From the NCBI GenBank assembly GCA_964620445.1, contig CAZUHB010000016.1, positions 1 to 64,000 on the forward strand: a stretch of DNA of 64,000 nt, written 5' to 3'. The stretch is from CAZUHB01 sp964620445 (GTDB lineage: Bacteria; Planctomycetota; B15-G4; CAYZWU01). Shown one piece after another: positions 45,922 to 52,395 of the stretch. The first letter of the stretch is position 1. The number at the start of each line of letters is the position of its first letter. A model generated the notes under the pieces. The model did no database searches and was not told where the DNA came from. It saw only the letters and a program-made list of their open reading frames with translations. Both the position numbers and the translations under genes were made by a program.

Positions 45922-46550
45922 TTTTCTTCTCCCATAACTGTGCGGTCATCGAGTCGGGTTTTTTCCACTTCCTGCAGGAGTGCGTCGATCCGTTCGAGCA
46001 GCCTGCTCGAGCTCTCGTCGTCGAGGTCGGTGCACCGGACCTCCAGTTTCAACGCGTTGAGGTCCCACTCGAGCGTGTCGAGCAGGGCGTCTTGATTCTT
46101 GATCGTTTCGGCGCTCGCTTCCTCGAGAGCGGTGACGTGGGGATCGATGAGGCCCGCGTCAGCCTGTTCCCCGGTGACGAGGATCACGAGGCTGATCGCA
46201 ATGAGGATCAACGCCGCGGCCGCGAGTTGAACGGCGCGCGCCCCGACGCGACGCACGGCGCGTACCCCGACGCGGCGGCTCCGCGAAGACAGGATCCGGC
46301 CGAGCCGCTCCTCGAGGCGTTCGCGCATCCCGGGGCGGGGCATTCTGCCCGATACATCCGCCACGCGATCGGACCCGACCAGACGATCGGTGCTGTCGAT
46401 GATGAAGTCGACCTTGGCGAGCCGCTTCTCCAGGGCGTCGCAGTCGGCGCAATCCGCCAGATGCTCGTCGAGGAGTGCTTCTTCGGCTGGATCGAGTTCC
46501 CCGTCCTGACGGACGCTCAACAGTTCGGCGTATTCGTCACATCCGGCCAT
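45918..46550 (-). CDS. Zinc-finger anti-sigma factor
   Basis: The 210-residue protein has an N-terminal anti-sigma zinc finger with the canonical H-x3-C-x2-C (His30, Cys34, Cys37). A cytoplasmic linker, one membrane helix (about 107-127: AAAALILIAISLVILV) and a periplasmic helical domain of about 80 residues follow. It should hold the ECF sigma factor at the membrane until an envelope signal arrives. The gene starts 3 nt after the sigma gene and overlaps the coiled-coil gene by 4 bp, so all three are tightly coupled. Confidence 0.9.
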   Translation of the reverse strand: MAGCDEYAELLSVRQDGELDPAEEALLDEHLADCADCDALEKRLAKVDFIIDSTDRLVGSDRVADVSGRMPRPGMRERLEERLGRILSSRSRRVGVRAVRRVGARAVQLAAAALILIAISLVILVTGEQADAGLIDPHVTALEEASAETIKNQDALLDTLEWDLNALKLEVRCTDLDDESSSRLLERIDALLQEVEKTRLDDRTVMGEEK

Positions 46551-46553
46551 TGT

Positions 46554-47225
46554 TCATCTCCTTGTTCTCCGCTCCCTCGAGGCGAGGGGCACGTCGAGCC
46601 CTTCGCGCAGAAAGATCTCGCTCAGCGACCGGCGCGCCCTGTAGATCCAGGTCCGGACCTGGGCGCGCGAACAGTCGAGGGCCGCGGCAATCTCGTCATA
46701 ATTCAAACCGCCCTTGACCCGGAGCCGCAGGGCTTCGGCATGGTTGGGTCGGAGGGCGTCGAACGCCGCCCGCACACGGGCTTCCATCTCCTCCAGCTCC
46801 GCGATTCGGCCCGACGGCTCCCCTTCGGGCCGGGCCTCGGTTTCGGGAAGCGCGTCGATCGGCTTCTCGCACGGCCGGCTGCGGCGCTTGCGGATCTGGT
46901 CGACGCAGAGGTTGCGCAAGCTGCCGAAGAAGAGGGCGCCGAAACCGCCGCGCCCCGTGTCCACCTCGTTCCGCGCGATCGGACCCAGGAGCCGGCAAAA
47001 GACCTCCTGCACCGCATCCTCGGAATCGTTCACGTCGCGCAGGATCGAGTTGGCGTACCGAATGCCGCGTCCCGAGTAGCGGTCGTAGAGGACCCGGAAG
47101 GCGTCGCGATCGAATGAGCTCTCCCCGTTCCGCTCCGGCGCGCGGCGTGCGCCCGCGCCGTGATCTCTCAGGCTTCGCCTGAATGACGCGATCGCCTCGT
47201 GATCTGAAATCTCTTTCGATGACAT
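46554..47225 (-). CDS. ECF RNA polymerase sigma factor
   Basis: The 223-residue protein has region 2 (about 38-110; FRVLYDRYSGRGIRYANSIL, then DSEDAVQEVFCRLL) and region 4 (about 148-205; RVKGGLNYDEIAAALDCSRAQVRTWIYRAR, the helix-turn-helix). This is the layout of extracytoplasmic-function sigma-70 proteins. The N-terminal extension (about 35 residues) is basic and longer than usual. It is the first gene of the minus-strand module with the zinc-finger anti-sigma. Its promoter region faces that of a second ECF gene 145 bp away. Confidence 0.93.
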   Translation of the reverse strand: MSSKEISDHEAIASFRRSLRDHGAGARRAPERNGESSFDRDAFRVLYDRYSGRGIRYANSILRDVNDSEDAVQEVFCRLLGPIARNEVDTGRGGFGALFFGSLRNLCVDQIRKRRSRPCEKPIDALPETEARPEGEPSGRIAELEEMEARVRAAFDALRPNHAEALRLRVKGGLNYDEIAAALDCSRAQVRTWIYRARRSLSEIFLREGLDVPLASRERRTRR

Positions 47226-47370
47226 CGGCTGGTTTCCGGTCGAGGGTGCCGTACAATCTCAGATACGTTCTCCGCGCCGAGAGTCGCACCCCTTTTGCGG
47301 CAATTTTGAAAAAGACCCAAACAGCAATGCCTTGGGCGGCATCAAACCAGCGTTTGACAGGAATCGATCG

Positions 47371-47985
47371 ATGCCTGAACCGGATGAAGCACTCATCGCC
47401 GATCTCAAGAGCGGCGATCTCGATGCCTATCGTGAACTCTACGAGAGGCATCGCGACCGGATGCTGCGCGTGGCCACACGAATCCTGCCGAACAGGGCTG
47501 ACGCCGAGGATGCGGTCCAGGAAGCGTTTGTCATCCTCTACTCGAAAGTGGGAAGTTTCGGCGGCCGCTCTTCTTTTGTGACCTGGTTTTACCGGATAGT
47601 GGTAAACGCTTGTTTGAAAATACGTAAGAAACGCGCGAGGGCGCACGAAATCGGGAATCCCGAGGCGTTGGAAGCGGCCGCCGCCCAGGCGGCGGACCGC
47701 GCCTCGGGTTGTGGCGCGGACCCGGCTCTCGACGAGGCGGTCCAGGCTCTCGACAGGGAGATCGCGCTTTTGCCGCTGCGGCAGCGGACGGTTTTCTCGC
47801 TCTCCATGATCGAGGGTTTCTCGCTGAAAGAGACCGCCAGGATCCTGGGCCTCAAGGCGGGCACCGCGCGGTATCACCTCTTCATGGCGCGGGATCGTCT
47901 CCGTGTGCGCCTGCGGCCCTTTCTGGGCGAACGGTTCGGGCGCGACCAGGAATGGATCCCGCCGTCGACCGAAAGGCCTCACTGA
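47371..47985 (+). CDS. Second ECF RNA polymerase sigma factor
   Basis: ATG 47371 (MPEPDEAL) is taken because AGGA lies 9 nt upstream and it gives the normal family N-terminus; an upstream start would add 13 unlike residues. The 204-residue product has region 2 (DLDAYRELYERHRDRMLRVATRI, NRADAEDAVQEAFVILY) and region 4 (LPLRQRTVFSLSMIEGFSLKETARILGLKAGTARYHLFMAR), as in RpoE-type ECF factors. The downstream gene starts 1 nt after its stop and encodes a single-helix membrane protein that is likely its anti-sigma. It is divergent from the other ECF module. Confidence 0.93.
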   Translation: MPEPDEALIADLKSGDLDAYRELYERHRDRMLRVATRILPNRADAEDAVQEAFVILYSKVGSFGGRSSFVTWFYRIVVNACLKIRKKRARAHEIGNPEALEAAAAQAADRASGCGADPALDEAVQALDREIALLPLRQRTVFSLSMIEGFSLKETARILGLKAGTARYHLFMARDRLRVRLRPFLGERFGRDQEWIPPSTERPH

Positions 47986-47986
47986 C

Positions 47987-48547
47987 ATGAGCGAGCGAAG
48001 GCGAAACAAGAGAGACACCGAGAAAGCTGCTCGAGAACTCGAACCGCTCTCCTCGATCGCCGCCGGCCTGAGGCGGCCCGTGGAAGCCCCCGGCCTGTGG
48101 GATCGGATCGAACAGGATCTCGGGCGATTCAGGCAAACGCCCGCGGCCCTCGCACTGGCGCGGCGCACGAGGATCAGGCGCATCGCCGTCTCGCTCGCGG
48201 CCGCCGTCTGGGTCGCGGGCGTGACGATCCTTTTCGCCACCCTCGACGATCTCCGGCCCGCGCAGGTCATCATGGAGGAGGACGAGTCCGCGGCCATGGA
48301 CGCCGAGCAGCGCCGGATCGAGGAGGAACTGGCCAGGGTGGAGCCGATCTTTCGAAAGAGGATCGCCGAGGAGAATGGCGCGGCATCCCTCGTGGCAGGA
48401 CAGGTCGAGTATCTCGACTCGAACATAGAAATGTGCCGCCTCGCGCACGAGGCCAACAGGCTGAATCGCGGCGTGCGGCGTTCGCTCATCGATTGCAGCA
48501 AGAAGAAGATGGAAATCATACATCAGTACCTGGCGCGCGACCACTGA
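47987..48547 (+). CDS. Putative anti-sigma factor, single membrane helix, no zinc finger
   Basis: The ATG lies 1 nt after the TGA of the sigma gene, so translation is coupled. The 186-residue protein has a basic cytoplasmic N-part (about 1-65), one membrane helix (about 66-86: IAVSLAAAVWVAGVTILFA) and a helical, Glu-rich outer part. The topology and position fit an anti-sigma factor, yet the H-x3-C-x2-C finger of the neighbouring module is absent. I cannot match it to a named family. The assignment rests on context. Confidence 0.65.
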   Translation: MSERRRNKRDTEKAARELEPLSSIAAGLRRPVEAPGLWDRIEQDLGRFRQTPAALALARRTRIRRIAVSLAAAVWVAGVTILFATLDDLRPAQVIMEEDESAAMDAEQRRIEEELARVEPIFRKRIAEENGAASLVAGQVEYLDSNIEMCRLAHEANRLNRGVRRSLIDCSKKKMEIIHQYLARDH

Positions 48548-48550
48548 GTC

Positions 48551-48611
48551 GGACCGGAGGTCCGAAGAGCTGGACCTTCGGTCCGAAGAGCCGGACCGGA
48601 GGTCCGAAGAG
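48551..48611. repeat. Three tandem 21-bp hairpin repeats
   Basis: Three units with an exact 21-bp period each consist of a perfect palindrome GGACC-3 nt-GGTCC (48551-48563, 48572-48584, 48593-48605) followed by GAAGAG. The loop is GGA in the outer copies and TTC in the middle one. They fill the gap between the anti-sigma-like gene and the DUF4097 gene and would form three consecutive RNA hairpins or a multi-site operator. Confidence 0.8.
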
Positions 48612-48649
48612 CCGCGGTTTCGCCGAGGTTTTTCTGGGAGGAACGGAAG

Positions 48650-50047
48650 ATGAAGAAATACTACATGATCGCTTTGATTCTGGCTCTCAACGTCGCCTGT
48701 TGTCTCTGGAACGATCTCCATGGCTACGAGTTCTCGGGAAAGGCTGACTACGAACGGAACGTGGACGAGACCTATCCGATCGCCGAGGGTGTGCCGATCG
48801 AGGTGCTTCATTCCATGGGAAACCTCACGATCACCGTCTGGGAAAAGAGAGAGGTTGCCCTGAAGGCGCGCATCGAGGTCGAGGGGGACGATGCCGAAAA
48901 ATTCGGCAGCCGGATTCGTATCGACGCCACGGGAGAGGGCAAGCTCTTCCGGATCGAAACGGTCTTTCCCGATGGGGAGTGGAAAGATATTTCCTACGGA
49001 GTGCGCCTCGATCTCGTCATTCCGGCGGACCATCACCTGAAGGCCGAAAACTCCTTCGGCAGCATCACCGCCACCGGTCCGCAGGCGGGGATCGACGTTG
49101 ACGCGAGTTGCGGATCGCTCGAGATCGAGGGTGTTCGCGGCGCGATGAAGCTGGCGGCTTCGTTCGGGCAGGTCTCTGTCAGGAACTCGAGCGGTGAAAC
49201 CGTGATCAAGGGCAATTCGGGCTCGGTCGAAGTGGACAATCTGTTCGGCGGAAATCTCGACATCAGCAACAACTTCGGCCAGGTCAAGGTCAAGGATATC
49301 GCCGGAGATCTGACGGTGCGTTGCGGCAGCGGCAAGATCTCGGCGAAGAACGTGGCCGGATCGGTCCGGTCCGGGGGCTCTTTCGGGAAGCAGGATTTCG
49401 AGAATATCGGGGGCAGCCTCGAGGTATCGGGCGAGAACTCTCCTGTTGAAGCGGAGAAGATCGGGGGGCCGGCCGAGATCGAAACCACCTTCGGCTCGGT
49501 CACTCTCAAAGGAGCCGGGGGGGGTGCGACACTCGCACTCTGCAACGGGACTGCCAGGGTCAGCGGAATCAGGGGCGATGTGGACATCAAAAACGAATTC
49601 GGAAGTACCGACGTGAAGGAAGTATCAGGCAACTGCCGGATCAGAACCTGCAACGGCGGCGTGGACGTGGAGGCGATCAAGGGCAATCTCGATGTGGAGA
49701 ACGCATTCGGTTCGGTCAACGCTGCCGGCGTCGGGGGCAGCATCTCGGCCGAAACGTCGAACGGCAATATCAAGGCGTCGGGGCTCTCTTACTCGTCGGG
49801 CGAAAAGGGGAAGGGGAACGGGTTCACTCTCGAATCCACTTTCGGCTTGATCGAGATCGCGCTGCCCGATCCGCCATCGTTCAAGCTCACCGCCTCCACG
49901 ACATTCGGCTCCATCAAGAGCGATTTCGATCTCGGCCACATCAACAAGGGGATGTCCTCGCAGAAGGCCAAATGCGTGCTGGGCAAAGGCCTGGCCGAAA
50001 TCAAGCTGACCACCTCCAACGGCGGGATCAAGATCAAGAAGGACTGA
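48650..50047 (+). CDS. Exported DUF4097-type beta-repeat protein
   Basis: GGGAGG stands 9 nt before the ATG. The 465-residue product has a signal sequence (about 1-24) and then a long array of short beta rungs of the DUF4097 family. The pattern G-x-(V/I)-x-(V/A)-x-N/G-xFG-x-(I/V) recurs about every 20 residues (AENSFGSITATG, LAASFGQVSVRN, ISNNFGQVKVKD, ETTFGSVTLKG, IKNEFGSTDVKE, VENAFGSVNAAG). Such proteins often accompany ECF sigma/anti-sigma pairs and are thought to fold as a beta-solenoid at the cell envelope. It probably belongs to the second ECF module, separated from it by the tandem hairpins. Confidence 0.85.
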   Translation: MKKYYMIALILALNVACCLWNDLHGYEFSGKADYERNVDETYPIAEGVPIEVLHSMGNLTITVWEKREVALKARIEVEGDDAEKFGSRIRIDATGEGKLFRIETVFPDGEWKDISYGVRLDLVIPADHHLKAENSFGSITATGPQAGIDVDASCGSLEIEGVRGAMKLAASFGQVSVRNSSGETVIKGNSGSVEVDNLFGGNLDISNNFGQVKVKDIAGDLTVRCGSGKISAKNVAGSVRSGGSFGKQDFENIGGSLEVSGENSPVEAEKIGGPAEIETTFGSVTLKGAGGGATLALCNGTARVSGIRGDVDIKNEFGSTDVKEVSGNCRIRTCNGGVDVEAIKGNLDVENAFGSVNAAGVGGSISAETSNGNIKASGLSYSSGEKGKGNGFTLESTFGLIEIALPDPPSFKLTASTTFGSIKSDFDLGHINKGMSSQKAKCVLGKGLAEIKLTTSNGGIKIKKD

Positions 50048-50071
50048 GCGCGAGGTGGAGGCAGATGACGC

Positions 50072-50090
50072 TTCCAACCGACTGTTGGAA
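50072..50090. promoter_or_regulatory. Inverted repeat overlapping the -35 of the oxidoreductase promoter
   Basis: TTCCAAC, 5 nt, GTTGGAA is a perfect 7-bp inverted repeat. Its right arm includes the TTGGAA hexamer of the predicted promoter. No T-run follows, so it is better read as an operator than as the terminator of the gene upstream. Confidence 0.4.
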
Positions 50091-50112
50091 TCGCGGTCCC
50101 GTATGGTATTCT
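50085..50112 (+). promoter_or_regulatory. Probable promoter of the Gfo/Idh/MocA gene
   Basis: TTGGAA (50085-50090) and TATTCT (50107-50112) are 16 nt apart, 64 bp before the ATG at 50177. Confidence 0.4.
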
Positions 50113-50176
50113 CTTGAGGTTGGTTCGGCCGCTTCCGGACCGGCGGAAGAGGCGGTACGCCTGATTGGAGACTACC

Positions 50177-51493
50177 ATGAAGAGACGGGACTTTCTCAGG
50201 AGTGTGGGATTCGGGGTCGCCGGCGCCGGGATCGGCAGCGGGTTGTTTCCGAACATTCTCCGCGCCGGACCGGGCGGCAGGCTCGTCCCGCCGAGCGAGC
50301 GGGTAGTCATGGCGATCATCGGCGTGGGCGGGATGGGGAACGCCCACCTCAACTGGTTCTCCGGATTCGATGATGTGGAGATCGCCGCGCTCTGCGATGT
50401 GGACCGGAACAACCTGAACCGTGCGTTCCAGAACCTGAAGAAGCGCCGGCCCGAAACAAAGGCCGACCTCCACGCGGATTTCAGAAAGGTTCTCGAAAGG
50501 AAAGACATCAACGCGGTGAGCATTGCCACGCCCGATCACTGGCATACCATCATGGCAACGCACGCTTTCCTTGCCGGCAAGGATGTCTATTCGGAAAAAC
50601 CGCTCTCCTATACGGCTCCAGAGAGCCGCCTGATGCTCGACGCCCAGCAGAAGGAGGGGCGCGTCTTCCAGCTCGGCACGCAGATCCATGCCGGTGAGAA
50701 CTACCACCGTGTCGTCGACCTCGTCCGGTCGGGCGCGCTCGGCAAGATCGGCAAGGTGCGCGTCTGGCGCACGGGCGGCACGCCGATGATCGACGAGGTG
50801 CCCGACGAGGATCCGCCCGCCCACCTCGACTGGAACAGGTGGCTCGGGCCGAGGCCGGAGAGGGCCTACAACCCGCGGCGCTGCCACTTCAACTGGCGCT
50901 ACTTCTGGGATTACTCGGGCGGGCACTTCGCCGATTTTTGGTGCCACATCTCGGACGTCGTGTTCTGGGCGCTCGAACTGGGCGCGCCGCGGACCGTGGC
51001 CGCGCGGGGCGAGCTCATGGACAAGGGAATGGGCGAGACGCACAAGTGGATCGACGTCGACCTCGAGTTCGACGGCCTCGAGTACTTCTGGACCACCAAG
51101 ATTCCCGACCGGCCCGGTTGTGCCGGCCGCGGGATCGGCGCCTGCTTCGAGGGCGAGAAAGGACATCTCGTCACGGACTACGGCTCGCGAAAGATCTTCC
51201 TCGATGGCGAAGAGGTACCGGGCGGCGATCTGCCCGAGGTGGGCAAGGAGACGCCCCGGTCGCCCGGCCACCAGCGCAACTTCGTCGACTGCGTCAAGAG
51301 CCGCGCGCTCACCGAGAGCAACCTGGCCTATGCCCACAACATGACCCTGCCCATGCACCTGGGCCTCGTCGCCTGCAAGCTGGGAAAGAAACTGCGCTGG
51401 GACGGAAAGAAGGAAAAATTCATCGACGATCCCGGAGCGAACGCGCTTCTCGATCGGACATATCGTGAACCCTGGACCCTGCCGAAGATCTGA
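50177..51493 (+). CDS. Tat-exported Gfo/Idh/MocA-family oxidoreductase
   Basis: ATG 50177 has GGAG 6 nt upstream. The 438-residue product starts with a twin-arginine signal (MKRRDFLRS, then a mild hydrophobic stretch ending ILRAG), so it is folded with its nucleotide before export. The Rossmann domain shows VVMAIIGVGGMGNAHL and CDVDRNNL, and the family dipeptide is in YSEKPLSY (Glu-Lys-Pro, Lys for catalysis). The C-terminal half has the WRYFWDYSGGHFADFWCHISD region that shapes the sugar site. Such periplasmic members are abundant in Planctomycetota and Verrucomicrobiota. A sugar or glycoside oxidation-reduction role is likely; the substrate is unknown. Confidence 0.93.
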   Translation: MKRRDFLRSVGFGVAGAGIGSGLFPNILRAGPGGRLVPPSERVVMAIIGVGGMGNAHLNWFSGFDDVEIAALCDVDRNNLNRAFQNLKKRRPETKADLHADFRKVLERKDINAVSIATPDHWHTIMATHAFLAGKDVYSEKPLSYTAPESRLMLDAQQKEGRVFQLGTQIHAGENYHRVVDLVRSGALGKIGKVRVWRTGGTPMIDEVPDEDPPAHLDWNRWLGPRPERAYNPRRCHFNWRYFWDYSGGHFADFWCHISDVVFWALELGAPRTVAARGELMDKGMGETHKWIDVDLEFDGLEYFWTTKIPDRPGCAGRGIGACFEGEKGHLVTDYGSRKIFLDGEEVPGGDLPEVGKETPRSPGHQRNFVDCVKSRALTESNLAYAHNMTLPMHLGLVACKLGKKLRWDGKKEKFIDDPGANALLDRTYREPWTLPKI

Positions 51494-51524
51494 TCGGCCT
51501 CATCGTCTGGAGAAAAAGGAAGGC

Positions 51525-52310
51525 ATGAAAACGATCAAACACTTTCTGGGAATCGTCGACGCTCACACCGTGACCGTCACCGTACTGGCTCTCCTGTCGA
51601 CCTGGCTCTGCCGGCATTTCGGTCTGGCAGCCGACATCCCCACGGGGCTGATCGGGATCGCCATCATCTTTCCGATCGTTTTCTCGATCAACGCCGCTTA
51701 CCGGCGGCGGGAGGAAGCGCTCAAGAGTTTCGCTTCCCTCAAGGCGCACGCCATCGCGATTTTTTACGGCCACCGGGATTGGGTACCCGACGGCCGGGGG
51801 GCGGAGGATCACGCGCCGCGGGCACGCCGGGCGATCCTCGAGCTCCTCGCGGGGATCAAGGAGTACTTCAACACGGGATGGCGCGCCAACGATCCCGACC
51901 TGGCCGACGTGTACGGCCGCTTCTCGGCATTTTCGAGGTCGATCGAGGAGGCGCGCGCCGCGGGGCTCTCGTCGGGCGAGGCGAGCCGCTCGAACCAGTA
52001 CATGCGTGCCATGATGATCGACTTCGAGAAGATGCGCAACATCCTCGCCTACCGCACGCCGGTGGCGCTCCGTGCTTACAGCAAGGTGTTTCTCAATATC
52101 TTCCCCATCCTCTTCGCCCCGTACTTTGCCTACATCGCCGAATCGAAGAGCGACTATCCGCTCGTCGGCTACGCCGTGGCTGTCCTCTACAGCATGGTGC
52201 TGGTCAGTCTCGACAACATACAGGAGAATCTCGAGATTCCCTTCGACAGCGTGGGGCACGATGACCTGAGGCTCGACGTGGGAGCGCTCTACGCGCCGGT
52301 GCTCGATTGA
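51525..52310 (+). CDS. Bestrophin-like membrane protein
   Basis: ATG 51525 follows AAGGAA. The 261-residue protein has membrane helices at about 17-35, 40-60, 185-205 and 208-228 and a cytoplasmic helical middle. The segment LDNIQENLEIPFDSVGHDDLRLD near the C-terminus resembles the end of bestrophin/UPF0187-type ion channels, where an E-x-PF-x5-DD motif follows the last helix. The similarity is limited, so the family call is tentative. It follows the Gfo/Idh gene closely (31 bp) but no functional link is evident. Confidence 0.55.
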   Translation: MKTIKHFLGIVDAHTVTVTVLALLSTWLCRHFGLAADIPTGLIGIAIIFPIVFSINAAYRRREEALKSFASLKAHAIAIFYGHRDWVPDGRGAEDHAPRARRAILELLAGIKEYFNTGWRANDPDLADVYGRFSAFSRSIEEARAAGLSSGEASRSNQYMRAMMIDFEKMRNILAYRTPVALRAYSKVFLNIFPILFAPYFAYIAESKSDYPLVGYAVAVLYSMVLVSLDNIQENLEIPFDSVGHDDLRLDVGALYAPVLD

Positions 52311-52395
52311 CCGGAACCCGATACGGGCACGTCAGCGGCGCGCGAAACAACAGGACCAGCCGGCGAAGGCCGGGAAAGGGCGGCCGCCACCGGGA

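Noticed and set aside
46696..48519. A 607-codon minus-strand frame across both ECF loci
   Set aside because: It overlaps two sigma factor genes with full motifs; its translation is Arg/Ser-rich and without domains.
48551..48611. CRISPR array
   Set aside because: The three units are contiguous palindromes of 21-bp period without unique spacers and no cas genes are near.
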